A DNA stretch of 34,191 bases from a bacterium (lineage in GTDB: Bacteria; Myxococcota_A; Bradymonadia; UBA7976; UBA1532), in contig JAUHXL010000022.1 in NCBI GenBank assembly GCA_030426945.1, forward strand, positions 1 through 34,191. Reading direction: 5' to 3'. Of the stretch, positions 1 through 8,599 are shown piece after piece (within the stretch, counting starts at the first letter, position 1; each line of letters begins with the position of its first letter). The position numbers were made by a program, and so were the translations under genes. The notes beneath the pieces are model-generated. The model was given only the letters and a program-made list of their open reading frames with translations. It did no database searches and was not told the origin of the DNA.

Positions 1-449
1 TCGTCGAGCCGCAGCTCGCGCCGGGCCAGATCCCGTGCGCGCTGTGCGGCCGGCTGCGGCGCGGCGTGCTGAATCGGTGGTGCGCCGAGAACGGGTTCAC
101 CAAGCTGGCGCTGGGTCACCATCTCGACGACGCGGTCGAGACGTTCTTCCTCAACCTCCTGTACCAGCGCCGGCTGGATCCGCTGAAGGCCGCGACGCCG
201 GCGAGCGAGCATCCGGTGACGACCATCCGACCGCTGATCCTGGTGGAGGAGCGGCGGGTGAAGGCCTGGGTCGAGCAGCACGGCATCGCGCCCGTTCCGT
301 GCCCGGTGTGCGATACGTTCCCCGCGTCCCGGCGGCGCGACCTCAAGCGGCTGATCGACGGCTTCGCGGGCCTGAACGCCGACGTGCACGCGTCGGTGCG
401 CGAGGCTTTGTACGGTCGTGACGAGCCGAGCCTGGCGGTGCTGCCGTGA
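1..449 (+). CDS. ttcA: TtcA-like tRNA 2-thiocytidine synthase, C-terminal part
   Basis: The frame is open from base 3, so the N-terminal ATP-binding PP-loop lies outside the window. TtcA enzymes thiolate C32 of certain tRNAs using an Fe-S cluster. Visible here are a CALCGRLRRGVL segment carrying the family's CxxC pair, the GHHLDDAVETFFLNLLY helix typical of TtcA, an IRPL strand, and a later PCPVC motif supplying the third cluster cysteine. About 148 residues are present of the usual 280-310. The stop overlaps the next gene as GTGA, so the two are probably co-translated. TilS-type lysidine synthetases share the PP-loop but lack these cysteine pairs, which favours TtcA. Certainty about the family is high; the exact tRNA substrate is inferred. 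Confidence 0.88.
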   Translation, partial: VEPQLAPGQIPCALCGRLRRGVLNRWCAENGFTKLALGHHLDDAVETFFLNLLYQRRLDPLKAATPASEHPVTTIRPLILVEERRVKAWVEQHGIAPVPCPVCDTFPASRRRDLKRLIDGFAGLNADVHASVREALYGRDEPSLAVLP

Positions 450-733
450 GCGACGCACTCTATCTCGAGCTGCGCAGATCGGTGCAGCACGCCGAGTGGC
501 GCTGGGTGCGGCCTCATCACGAGGCCGGGCGACTGGTCTTCGTGCGCGCGCTCGATATCGTCGAGGTGGGCGTCGCGCTCGCCAACGACGACCAGGCGGC
601 CGTGGGATCCTGGCTGGCCGAGGGTCGCCTGCGGCGCGGGGAAGACGTCGACACGTCGGCCTGGACCGACGATGATCGGCTGGTCTTCCTCATCGTCCAG
701 CCCTTCGTGGTCGCGCTGCTGCCGGACGCGTGA
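446..733 (+). CDS. DUF2288-family small protein
   Basis: This 95-residue protein starts at a GTG whose last two bases form the stop of the TtcA-like gene, so the two are translationally coupled. The core LDIVEVGVALANDDQAAV, followed by a WLAEGRL segment and a tryptophan-centred helix, matches my memory of the DUF2288 family, whose function is unknown. There is no signal peptide or membrane segment, so it is probably cytosolic. The coupling suggests a role alongside tRNA thiolation, but that is guilt by association only. A 6-bp stem hairpin follows about nine bases after the stop. Confidence 0.72.
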   Translation: MSDALYLELRRSVQHAEWRWVRPHHEAGRLVFVRALDIVEVGVALANDDQAAVGSWLAEGRLRRGEDVDTSAWTDDDRLVFLIVQPFVVALLPDA

Positions 734-741
734 GCCGGACC

Positions 742-756
742 GGATCGAAACGATCC
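742..756. other. Short hairpin after the DUF2288 stop
   Basis: GGATCG and CGATCC are perfect arms around an AAA loop, nine bases after the stop at 733. There is no T-run after it, so it is at best a weak terminator or an mRNA 3'-end stabiliser. Confidence 0.4.
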
Positions 757-777
757 CGATCCCCTCGCCGCGCGGCC

Positions 778-816
778 TCACATGCCGTAGAAGGCGAATC
801 GGTGCCGAGCATGTGA
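778..816. promoter_or_regulatory. Inverted repeat in the ompA upstream region
   Basis: TCACATGC (778-785) and GCATGTGA (809-816) are perfect 8-bp arms separated by 23 bases. It lies in the 147-base gap before the OmpA gene and could be a regulator site or the base of an mRNA structure. No protein can be assigned. Confidence 0.35.
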
Positions 817-845
817 CTCTCGGGCCGAGGTCGGGTCGAAGTCGC

Positions 846-859
846 CTGGACCGGTCCAG
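846..859. promoter_or_regulatory. Perfect 14-bp palindrome before ompA
   Basis: CTGGACCGGTCCAG reads the same on both strands and ends 21 bases before the chosen GTG start at 881, just ahead of the ribosome binding site. It has no loop, so a protein-binding site is more plausible than a hairpin. Confidence 0.4.
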
Positions 860-880
860 ATCAAGGTGGGAGGGAAGACC

Positions 881-2341
<1,461 letters not shown>

Positions 2342-2366
2342 GTGCGAGGCGGGGCGCGGGTCGGCG

Positions 2367-3050
2367 ATGCTGCCCGGCATGGCCGATCCGATCCTCGACT
2401 TCGTCGTCACCCGCCTGCAGGCCCAGGCCGACCCCGAGCGGGCGCCGGCGATGGCCGCCTACATGAAGACCGACATGCCCTTCTTCGGCGTCGCCGCCGC
2501 GCCGCGCCGCAAGGTGGGCAGCGCGGCGGTGAAGGCGTTCCGCCCGACCGACCGAGCCGACTACGAAGCGAAGGTGCGGGCGCTGTGGGGCCACACGCAC
2601 CGCGAGACGAAGTACGTCGCCGTGCAGTTCGCGGCCCAGAAGCGGTGGATCGACGTGGCCAGCCTGCCGCTCTATCGGCAGCTGGTCGTCGAGGGCGCGT
2701 GGTGGGACTTCGTCGACGAGGTGGCCGCCAGGCTGGTGGGGGGCGCGCTCGCCAACGCGCCCGCCGCCGTGTTCCCGGTGCTCGACCGGTGGATTGACGA
2801 CGACGTCATGTGGCTTCGGCGAACGGCGATCCTGGCGCAGCTGAAGATGAAGGAGCGCACCGACGCCGAGCGCCTCTTTCGCTACTGCCGCGCGCGCATG
2901 CACGAGACCGAGTTCTTCGTGCGCAAGGCGATCGGCTGGGCGCTCCGGCAGTACGCATACGTCGACCCCGACGCCGTGCGGGCCTTCGTCGACGCCGAGA
3001 AGGGCAACCTCAGCGGCCTGACCTACCGCGAGGCGACGAAGCACCTGTGA
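2367..3050 (+). CDS. AlkD-type DNA alkylation repair glycosylase
   Basis: This HEAT-like-repeat DNA glycosylase removes 3- and 7-alkylated purines. It shows the family segments KTDMPFFGV (34-42), WWDFVDEVA (112-120), WLRRTAIL (149-156) and VRKAIGWALRQY (185-196). Spacing relative to Bacillus cereus AlkD (W109, D113, R148, W187) places the equivalents at W113, D117, R152 and W191, so the catalytic pocket appears intact. Its 227 residues fit the family. An alternative start at 2379 would remove four residues; neither start has a strong Shine-Dalgarno. Its stop lies four bases from that of the convergent FAD oxidoreductase. It is 26 bases behind ompA and may be read through from it. Confidence 0.92.
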   Translation: MLPGMADPILDFVVTRLQAQADPERAPAMAAYMKTDMPFFGVAAAPRRKVGSAAVKAFRPTDRADYEAKVRALWGHTHRETKYVAVQFAAQKRWIDVASLPLYRQLVVEGAWWDFVDEVAARLVGGALANAPAAVFPVLDRWIDDDVMWLRRTAILAQLKMKERTDAERLFRYCRARMHETEFFVRKAIGWALRQYAYVDPDAVRAFVDAEKGNLSGLTYREATKHL

Positions 3051-3054
3051 CCGG

Positions 3055-4218
3055 TCACCCGCCGAAGCGGCGGGCGCTGACCCACGGCGGCTGCTCGCCG
3101 TGCAGCATCAGGTTCGCCAGCAGCTGCCCGGCCTTGAAGCCCCAGCCGATGCCGTGGCCGGTGTAGCCCCCGAGCAGGTAGAGGGACGTGCGGCCGGGCA
3201 GGGCGCCGATGATGGGCAGGCTGTCGGCGCTGAACCCCATGGTGCCCGACCAGCGGTAGTCGATGGGTGTGTCGGCGAGGGTCGGAAAGTGGTGGCGCAG
3301 GAAGTCCTCCAGCGCGCGCTGGATGTCGGGATGGACGACGTCGGCGGTGCCCACCTCGCTGTCCTTGGCCAGCTGGCGGAAGCCGCCGATCAGGACGCGG
3401 CCGTCGGCCAGCTGGCGGAAGTAGTCGAGCACGAAGTTGGCGTAGCAGGGGGCGGCGAGGAAGGGCGCGACCGGCGCGGTGACCATGATCTGGCCGCGCG
3501 TCGGGTAGATCTTGTCGGCGAACCAGGGGTGAAGGTCGGCGGAGTAGCCGTTCGTTGCCAGGACCACGGCGCCGGTGTGGAAGGTGCGGCGGTGGGTGTG
3601 CACCGTGACGCCGTCGGGCGTCTCTGCGAGGCGGTGCACCTCGTGGTGGGTGAAGACGCGGGCCCCGCTGCGCTCGAGGATGCCGCGCACCAGCTTCACC
3701 GGGTGGACCTCGCCGTCGTCGAGGTACAGCGCGCCGCCCGGGAAGTGCTGCGCGCCCAGGTGGCGCGCCACGTGCGCGTCGTCGACCATCTCGACCCGAA
3801 CGCCGTGGCCGACCAACCGCTGCGCGGTCTCGGCCAGCTCGCTGAGCTCGTGGTCGCCGCCGGCCAGCGAGTACGTGCCTCGCCGCTGGAAGTCGCAGGC
3901 GAGGCCCTCGCCCACCAGGTGGCGCTCGATGAGATCCAGGTTGTCCTGCGACAGCCGCCAGAGGCCGAGCGCCATCTCCTCGCCGTGGGTGCGCACCTGG
4001 CGGCTGAAGTGCTCGACCGACCCGCAGGTGACGAAGCCGGCGTTGCGGCCGCTGGCCCCCGCGCAGACGTCGCCGCGATCGAGCACCACGACGTCCAGGC
4101 CGCTGTCCTTCAGCCACCACGCCACCGAGGCGCCGCTGATGCCGGCGCCGATGACGACGACGTCGGCGGTGACGGGCGTGTGGTCGGGACTCTGGTCCTG
4201 CCAGTAGGGGACGGTCAT
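3055..4218 (-). CDS. FAD-dependent amine/amino-acid oxidoreductase (PuuB-like, DAO fold)
   Basis: The ATG at 4218 is chosen because it places the family's N-terminal PYW motif at residue 5; the open frame extends 28 codons further but without similarity. The protein has 387 residues. A Rossmann dinucleotide motif (VVVIGAGISG, residues 20-29) is followed by VVVLDRGD, then GASGRNAGF, typical of gamma-glutamylputrescine oxidase-like enzymes, and a C-terminal YTGHGIGWGFKAG FAD-contact loop. It should oxidise a primary or secondary amine and pass electrons to oxygen or a carrier. The substrate cannot be read from sequence. No polyamine genes lie beside it, so a putrescine role is not supported by context. 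A GAGG lies about eight bases upstream of the start. Confidence 0.85.
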   Translation of the reverse strand: MTVPYWQDQSPDHTPVTADVVVIGAGISGASVAWWLKDSGLDVVVLDRGDVCAGASGRNAGFVTCGSVEHFSRQVRTHGEEMALGLWRLSQDNLDLIERHLVGEGLACDFQRRGTYSLAGGDHELSELAETAQRLVGHGVRVEMVDDAHVARHLGAQHFPGGALYLDDGEVHPVKLVRGILERSGARVFTHHEVHRLAETPDGVTVHTHRRTFHTGAVVLATNGYSADLHPWFADKIYPTRGQIMVTAPVAPFLAAPCYANFVLDYFRQLADGRVLIGGFRQLAKDSEVGTADVVHPDIQRALEDFLRHHFPTLADTPIDYRWSGTMGFSADSLPIIGALPGRTSLYLLGGYTGHGIGWGFKAGQLLANLMLHGEQPPWVSARRFGG

Positions 4219-4452
4219 CTGGGCCTCGCGGCTGAGCGTGCGACGACCACAAGTAGCCGGACCGCTCGTCCGCGTAAATGGTCTACGAGCTTCCCTGCCC
4301 AATCCCCTCTCGGTGGGGCGTCGAAGTGCGCGTCGAGGTCAAGGCGCGGAGTCGGGGCAACGCCGGGCACGTCGAGGTGGGGCCGACGAAGGCACGGGTG
4401 GCGCAGCGCGCCTACGGTCCGCGGGGTCGGCGCGCGCTGTCGGAGTCCACGC
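4219..4452. other. Upstream region of the FAD oxidoreductase, no gene seen
   Basis: This 234-base stretch separates two leftward genes and must carry the oxidoreductase promoter. No convincing -35/-10 pair is visible. An imperfect CCCC...GGGG stem occurs near 4308-4320, and short open frames here lack ribosome binding sites and similarity. Confidence 0.4.
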
Positions 4453-5328
4453 CTACGGCGCGTAGGCCTTCAGGGGGGCCCCGTCGAGCGCGCTGAGCCA
4501 CGCCAGCAGCGCGCGGGCGTCGCCCTCGGTCATCGCAGCGAGCGCCGGCATCATCAGGCCCGCCGCGGCGGCGTTGGCCCGATAGCGCACGTGGAAGAGC
4601 AGCTTGTTCTGGCTGGGGTGCAGCAGATGCGCCGGCATCGGATCCACGAAGTCCCACCCGGCCTTGGCGCCGGCCCGGCGCGCGCTGTGGCAGTAGATAC
4701 AGGCCCGCCGGAACTGAGCCAGGCCGGCGACGACCTCGGGCGCGTCGCTCACGCGGTACTGAGCCAGGTAGGCGCCCAGCTGTACGAACTCGACGCCGAC
4801 CAGCGTGTCGACGTGGCGCCAGGGGGTGAAGTCGCCGGGCAGATCGGGCGCACCCGGCACCGCGGGCGACGTCGCGACCACCTTGTTGGCCCCGAAGACC
4901 AGCGGGCGCACGTCCACCTCGTCCTGCCCCTTCTTGGCGACGGGCGGGAAGGTGGTCGTGAAGCCGCTTCCGTCCTTCCAGGCGGTGGCGACGAAGACGT
5001 CCGCCGTGCCGGCGACGGGCACGGGTACCAGCATGCCGTTGGCGAAGTGGAGGACCGCCGCGTCGGCGCCTCGAGGTGGGTGCAGGGCCTTCAGCAGCGC
5101 GTCGAGGGGCAGACCGCGCACCGTGCGTTGGGCGTCGGCCTGCAGATCGGCGCGTTCGGTCTCGACCAGGGGAAGATCAGCCAGGCGCACCGTCGCCACC
5201 GGGCCTCGGTCCGCGAAGCCGCCGGTGTGATCGCCGGGCTGGCGCTGCCAGACCTCGACGGTGGTGCCGAGGGGCTCGGCGGCGAAGGCCCCGCTGGTGA
5301 AGAGGAGAAGGACGGCCAGAGCGCGCAT
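4453..5328 (-). CDS. Secreted single-haem cytochrome c protein
   Basis: A strong Shine-Dalgarno (AAAGGAGG, about six bases from the ATG) fixes the start. Residues 1-17 form a signal peptide (MRALAVLLLFTSGAFAA). The C-terminal third is a class I cytochrome c: CIYCH at residues 210-214 binds haem, and a LMMPALAAM segment gives the distal methionine, followed by the usual final helix (ALLAWLSAL). Residues about 20-190 form a separate domain with a GLPLDALL helix and a HFANGMLVPVPV strand pair. These faintly resemble the substrate domain of sulfite-oxidase-type proteins, but I cannot confirm that. A periplasmic electron-transfer role is likely. It follows the P450 gene by about 120 bases; a functional link with the P450 is not evident because the compartments differ. 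Confidence 0.8.
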   Translation of the reverse strand: MRALAVLLLFTSGAFAAEPLGTTVEVWQRQPGDHTGGFADRGPVATVRLADLPLVETERADLQADAQRTVRGLPLDALLKALHPPRGADAAVLHFANGMLVPVPVAGTADVFVATAWKDGSGFTTTFPPVAKKGQDEVDVRPLVFGANKVVATSPAVPGAPDLPGDFTPWRHVDTLVGVEFVQLGAYLAQYRVSDAPEVVAGLAQFRRACIYCHSARRAGAKAGWDFVDPMPAHLLHPSQNKLLFHVRYRANAAAAGLMMPALAAMTEGDARALLAWLSALDGAPLKAYAP

Positions 5329-5448
5329 CGCACACCTCCTTTGCGGGAGGCTGCGATCAGCATCGGACGTGCCACGGCGCGGCCGCGGGTCCTGGTGGCA
5401 TCGGTCACCGCCTGCGCCCAGCCCCGTTCCCGCGCTGTGACGCCCGGC

Positions 5449-6837
5449 TCAGGGTGCCGAGCGCGGCCGGAGCCTCATGCGCAGCCCGTCGGCCGGACGC
5501 AGCGTCACCTGAGGGGCCAGCGTCGGGGCCGCGCCGGCCACCGGATCCAGGTCGTAGCGCTGCAGCAGCGTGGCCAGCACGAGCACCATCTCGAGCTCGG
5601 CGAAGCGATCACCGATGCACTGGCGCTGGCCGCGGCTGAACGGGAAGTAGGCGAAGCGGCCGGGCGCTGGGCGGTCGGGGCCGAAGCGATCAGGATCGAA
5701 GGTCTCCGGGTTGGTCCACAGGCGGGGGCTGCGGTGGACCGCCCACTGGCTCATCAGGATCATCGTGCCCTTCTTCACCCGGTAGCCGCCCAGCTCGTCG
5801 TCGGCCTCCGCCATGCGCTCGACGATCCACACCGGTGGGTACAGGCGCAGCGCCTCCTGCACCACCTGCCGCGTGTAGGTCAGCGCCCGGTAGTCGTCGG
5901 CCAGGGGCGCGCGCGCGCCGAGCACGGTGTCCAGCTCGTCCTGCAGGCGGCGCCGGATGGCCGGGTGCAGTCCCAGCAGATGCAGGGCCCAGGTGAGACC
6001 GTTGGCCGTCGTCTCGTGGCCGGCCAGCAGCATGGTCAGGGTCTCGTCGCGCAGCTGTTGGTCGCTCATGCCCTCGCCGGTCTCGGGATCTCGGGCCGCC
6101 ATCAGCAGGCCCAGCAGGTCGTCGTGCTCGCCCCCGACGGCGCGGCGCGCGCCGACGAGGTCGTCGGTGACGCGGCGGAGCGTACGCGCGGCCCGCCAGA
6201 AGCGGACGTTGCCTGGGGTCGGCCAGTACTGCGGCGCCGGCACCGGGGCCATGATCAGGCGGTCGATCTCGGCCATGCCCACCTTGAGCGCGTCGCCGAT
6301 GGCGGCGGCTTCGCCCGTCACGTCGGTGCTGAAGAGGGTCTCGCCGGCGATGCGCAGGGCGAGGTGGTTCATCACGGCGTGGACGTCGACGGTCTCGCCG
6401 CGCGCCGCCGGGCCCTCCCAGTCGCGCACCAGATCGACGGAGGCGGTCACCATGCGCTCGCCCAGCGCGGCGATGCGCTTGCGCAGGAAGGCGGGCTGGG
6501 CGATGCGCCGTTGCCGCAGCCAGTGCTCGCCCCGGCTGGTGACCAGCCCGTCGCCCAGCAGCAGGCGCAGCAGACGGTAGCTGCGCGTCGACTTGCCGTA
6601 AGCGGCGGCGTTGCTGACCAGCACGCGCTCGATGGCCGCGGGATCGGTCAGCGAGAGCGTCTCGATGGGGCCGAAGCGCAGCCGAGCGATGGGGCCGGCC
6701 TCGGCGCTGGCGCGCACCAGCAGGCCGAGGGGATCGCGGCCCATCTCGGCGGAGTGCCCCCAGACGAGGGTGCCCCCCGAGGCGAGGGGGGCGCGGTCGA
6801 GGTTCGGGGCGAGCGAGGTGTCGACGTGAACGGACAT
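5449..6837 (-). CDS. Cytochrome P450 monooxygenase
   Basis: This 462-residue protein contains all P450 hallmarks: the I-helix oxygen-binding motif AGHETT, the K-helix ExxR (EALR), a DPDRF meander motif, and the haem loop FPFSRGQRQCIG with the thiolate cysteine at residue 407. No membrane anchor is visible, so it should be soluble and need separate ferredoxin or flavin partners, which are absent nearby. The I-helix and haem loop resemble bacterial fatty-acid, terpene or sterol hydroxylases more than small camphor-type enzymes; the substrate is unknown. AGGAG lies seven bases upstream of the ATG. The promoter region is shared with the divergent TetR gene and contains two palindromes, so induction by the TetR ligand is likely. 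Confidence 0.95.
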   Translation of the reverse strand: MSVHVDTSLAPNLDRAPLASGGTLVWGHSAEMGRDPLGLLVRASAEAGPIARLRFGPIETLSLTDPAAIERVLVSNAAAYGKSTRSYRLLRLLLGDGLVTSRGEHWLRQRRIAQPAFLRKRIAALGERMVTASVDLVRDWEGPAARGETVDVHAVMNHLALRIAGETLFSTDVTGEAAAIGDALKVGMAEIDRLIMAPVPAPQYWPTPGNVRFWRAARTLRRVTDDLVGARRAVGGEHDDLLGLLMAARDPETGEGMSDQQLRDETLTMLLAGHETTANGLTWALHLLGLHPAIRRRLQDELDTVLGARAPLADDYRALTYTRQVVQEALRLYPPVWIVERMAEADDELGGYRVKKGTMILMSQWAVHRSPRLWTNPETFDPDRFGPDRPAPGRFAYFPFSRGQRQCIGDRFAELEMVLVLATLLQRYDLDPVAGAAPTLAPQVTLRPADGLRMRLRPRSAP

Positions 6838-6853
6838 GGCGTCTCCTGGAAAT

Positions 6854-6869
6854 CTGAGCGATGACTCAG
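6854..6869. promoter_or_regulatory. Putative TetR operator 1 (P450-proximal)
   Basis: CTGAG and CTCAG arms flank CGATGA. The site is 16 bases upstream of the P450 ATG and shares the core GAGCGAT(G/T)(A/G)CTCAGGT with operator 2, 24 bp away. A -10-like TAGAAT (6871-6876) for rightward transcription begins two bases after it. Confidence 0.6.
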
Positions 6870-6878
6870 GTAGAATGC

Positions 6879-6894
6879 CGAGCGATTGCTCAGG
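6879..6894. promoter_or_regulatory. Putative TetR operator 2 (regulator-proximal)
   Basis: GAGC and GCTC arms flank GATT, followed by CAGGT as in operator 1. The 24-bp periodicity of the two copies in direct orientation suggests binding on a similar face of the helix. A further GTAGAA...TTCTAC inverted pair (6870-6901) brackets this site. Confidence 0.6.
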
Positions 6895-6922
6895 TTTCTA
6901 CTCGCTTTCTCCTGGAGCGCCC

Positions 6923-7534
6923 ATGAGTCCGCCTCAGCCCCGCCGCAAGCCCACCCAGGCACGCGCCCGCGCCACGGTCGACGCGATACTGCAGGGCGCC
7001 GCTCAGGTTTTGGTCGATCGAGGATTCGACGGCGCGAGCACCAACCGCATCGCCGAGGTCGCCGGCGTCAGCGTCGGCACGCTGTACCAGTACTTCCCCA
7101 ACAAGGAGGCCGTCGTCGTCGCCCTCATCGAGCGGCACTGTGACGAGCAGATCGCGCTCCTGCAGGCCATGGTGGGGGACATGGTCGCAGCCCCGCTGCC
7201 GAGCGCCGTGCGGACCTACGTCGCGGCGCTGATCGCGACGCACGATCGGGACCGCGAGGTGCACGACGCCATCTTCCGCCAGGCGATGCACCTGGGCCTG
7301 CCCTCGCTGCAGCGCATCCACGACGGCACGCGCACCATCGTCCGGGCCTACCTGGAGGTGCACCGGGGAGCCATCCTGCCCGACGACCTCGACCTGGCCG
7401 CCTTCGTCCTGGTCAGCATGGTCGAGGGGATGATCGATACCGCCTTCTTCGTCACCGCGCCGCCCAACCGCGAGGCGCTCGCCGAGGAGGTGAGCCGGGT
7501 CGTGTTGCGCTACCTGCTCGGCCACGCGGACTGA
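6923..7534 (+). CDS. TetR-family transcriptional regulator
   Basis: The start at 6923 has GGAG about seven bases upstream; the longer frame from 6836 would run through the operators and into the P450 start, so it is rejected. Of 203 residues, about 17-60 form the TetR helix-turn-helix (ILQGAAQVLVDRGF, TNRIAEVAGVSVGTLYQYF, then NKEAVV). The rest is the helical ligand-binding and dimer domain. Being divergent from the P450 with two palindromes in the 85-base gap, it is probably an autorepressor that also controls the P450. The effector is probably the P450 substrate or a related hydrophobic compound (inference). Confidence 0.93.
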   Translation: MSPPQPRRKPTQARARATVDAILQGAAQVLVDRGFDGASTNRIAEVAGVSVGTLYQYFPNKEAVVVALIERHCDEQIALLQAMVGDMVAAPLPSAVRTYVAALIATHDRDREVHDAIFRQAMHLGLPSLQRIHDGTRTIVRAYLEVHRGAILPDDLDLAAFVLVSMVEGMIDTAFFVTAPPNREALAEEVSRVVLRYLLGHAD

Positions 7535-7562
7535 CGTCTGGGGCGGGGGCGACGACGAGGCG

Positions 7563-7591
7563 TTGACCGCGCCGAGGTGGCCGTCTATGCC
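7563..7591 (+). promoter_or_regulatory. Putative promoter of the 7624 gene
   Basis: TTGACC (7563-7568), 17 bases, then TATGCC (7586-7591). The -35 matches sigma-70 well and the -10 moderately, and the distance to the ATG at 7624 is suitable. The gap otherwise holds nothing recognisable. Confidence 0.4.
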
Positions 7592-7623
7592 TGACGCCGG
7601 GCAACCTGCATGTGGAGCCGACG

Positions 7624-8046
7624 ATGAAGAGCCTGAGGCGGCGCGTGACCGAGCTGCGGACGATGTTGCAGACGGCCGACGACTTCTCTCCGGTGTTGAG
7701 CGCCTTCTTCGATCTCGTCGACGACGAGGCGTTCATGGGCCAGGGCCGGCCCATTCGGGATCCCAAGCTCGAGGCCATCGTGGCGCGGGCCGGCACCCAG
7801 ATGGTCTCGTCGACTGATCCGGTGCCGGTGGAGGTGATGGTCATCCGGGTGTCGGAGCTGGGCATCACGCACGGCATGTTGAACGTCGGTGGGCGGCCGG
7901 GTGGCTTCTTCTACTTCCCGTCGCTCGATCAGGGGCTGGCGAGCGTCACGCTCACTGAGGGCACCACCGCCATGGCCCGCTTCACGGTCCGCCCCATCGA
8001 GAGCGACGCCCCCGTGCTGGTCGCGGGCAGCGACACGGTCCACTGA
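7624..8046 (+). CDS. Hypothetical 140-residue protein
   Basis: I do not recognise the family. The ATG at 7624 is chosen over the GTG at 7612 because GGAG sits seven bases before it. The N-terminal 50 residues are helical and charged (RRRVTELRTML). The C-terminal part alternates hydrophobic residues, suggesting beta-strands, with a GGRPGGFFYF turn. There are no cysteines, signal peptide or membrane segment, so it is probably cytosolic. It stands alone with its own possible promoter, 89 bases after the TetR gene, and is convergent with the Ogt gene. Composition and codon use match the neighbours, supporting it as a real gene. Confidence 0.72.
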   Translation: MKSLRRRVTELRTMLQTADDFSPVLSAFFDLVDDEAFMGQGRPIRDPKLEAIVARAGTQMVSSTDPVPVEVMVIRVSELGITHGMLNVGGRPGGFFYFPSLDQGLASVTLTEGTTAMARFTVRPIESDAPVLVAGSDTVH

Positions 8047-8122
8047 CGGCGCGCCTTCGCGGCTCGAGCGCGACGCGCGTTGGCGGGCACGGCGTGGACG
8101 CGTAGGGAGCGACCCAGGCCGG

Positions 8123-8599
8123 TCAGCCGATGCGCGTGCCGGCCAGGCGGCCCTCGTGGTCGAGCAGCCAGCGTTTGATGGCGACGCCGCCGGCGTAGCC
8201 GGTCAGGTGGCCGTTGGTGCCGACGACGCGGTGGCAAGGCACGATGATCGCCCAGGGGTTCTGCCCGTTGGCGGCGCCCACGGCGCGGGTCGCTGTGGGC
8301 TTGCCGAGCGCAGCGGCCAGCGCCGCGTAGGTGGTCGTCTGTCCGAAGGGCACATCGCCCAACGCCGACCAGACGGACCGCTGAAAGGGCGTGCCCTGCG
8401 ACCCGAGTCGCAGCTCGAAGGTGCGTCGAGCGCCCGCAAAGTAGGCCCGCAGCTGCGCCGCTGCGTCGGCGAGCGCCGTGGGCGGTTCACCGACGTCCGG
8501 CGGGCTGTCGGCCGCGAAGGCGATGGCGGTGAGCCCCTCGGCGCCGCCCTCCACGCGGAGTGGCCCGACCGGGGTGTCGATCACCCAGCGCACCTTCAC
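8123..8599 (-). CDS. ogt: Methylated-DNA--protein-cysteine methyltransferase (Ogt type)
   Basis: This suicide enzyme transfers the alkyl group of O6-alkylguanine or O4-alkylthymine to its own cysteine. The active-site PCHRVVG is present with C122 as acceptor, preceded by TRAVGAANGQNP and the helix-turn-helix segment GQTTTYAALAAALG, and followed by GYAGGVAIKRWLLDHE. At 158 residues it is the short Ogt form without an Ada regulatory domain. The GTG start at 8599 overlaps the lipoprotein stop as GTGA, implying translational coupling. That is an odd partner for a DNA repair enzyme. It is the last gene of a six-gene leftward run. A GTG two codons downstream is an alternative start. Confidence 0.93.
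   Translation of the reverse strand: MKVRWVIDTPVGPLRVEGGAEGLTAIAFAADSPPDVGEPPTALADAAAQLRAYFAGARRTFELRLGSQGTPFQRSVWSALGDVPFGQTTTYAALAAALGKPTATRAVGAANGQNPWAIIVPCHRVVGTNGHLTGYAGGVAIKRWLLDHEGRLAGTRIG

Noticed and set aside
3047-3058. Perfect palindrome GTGACCGGTCAC spanning both convergent stop codons.
   Set aside because: It has no loop or T-run, so it is not a credible terminator. The symmetry follows partly from two TGA stops facing each other.
4278-4496. 72-codon + strand open frame in the gap upstream of the FAD oxidoreductase.
   Set aside because: No ribosome binding site, Arg-rich composition, no similarity, and it runs into the cytochrome c gene on the other strand.
4453-6837. Cytochrome c as redox partner of the P450.
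   Set aside because: The cytochrome has a signal peptide and acts in the periplasm, while the P450 has no export signal; adjacency alone does not support electron transfer.
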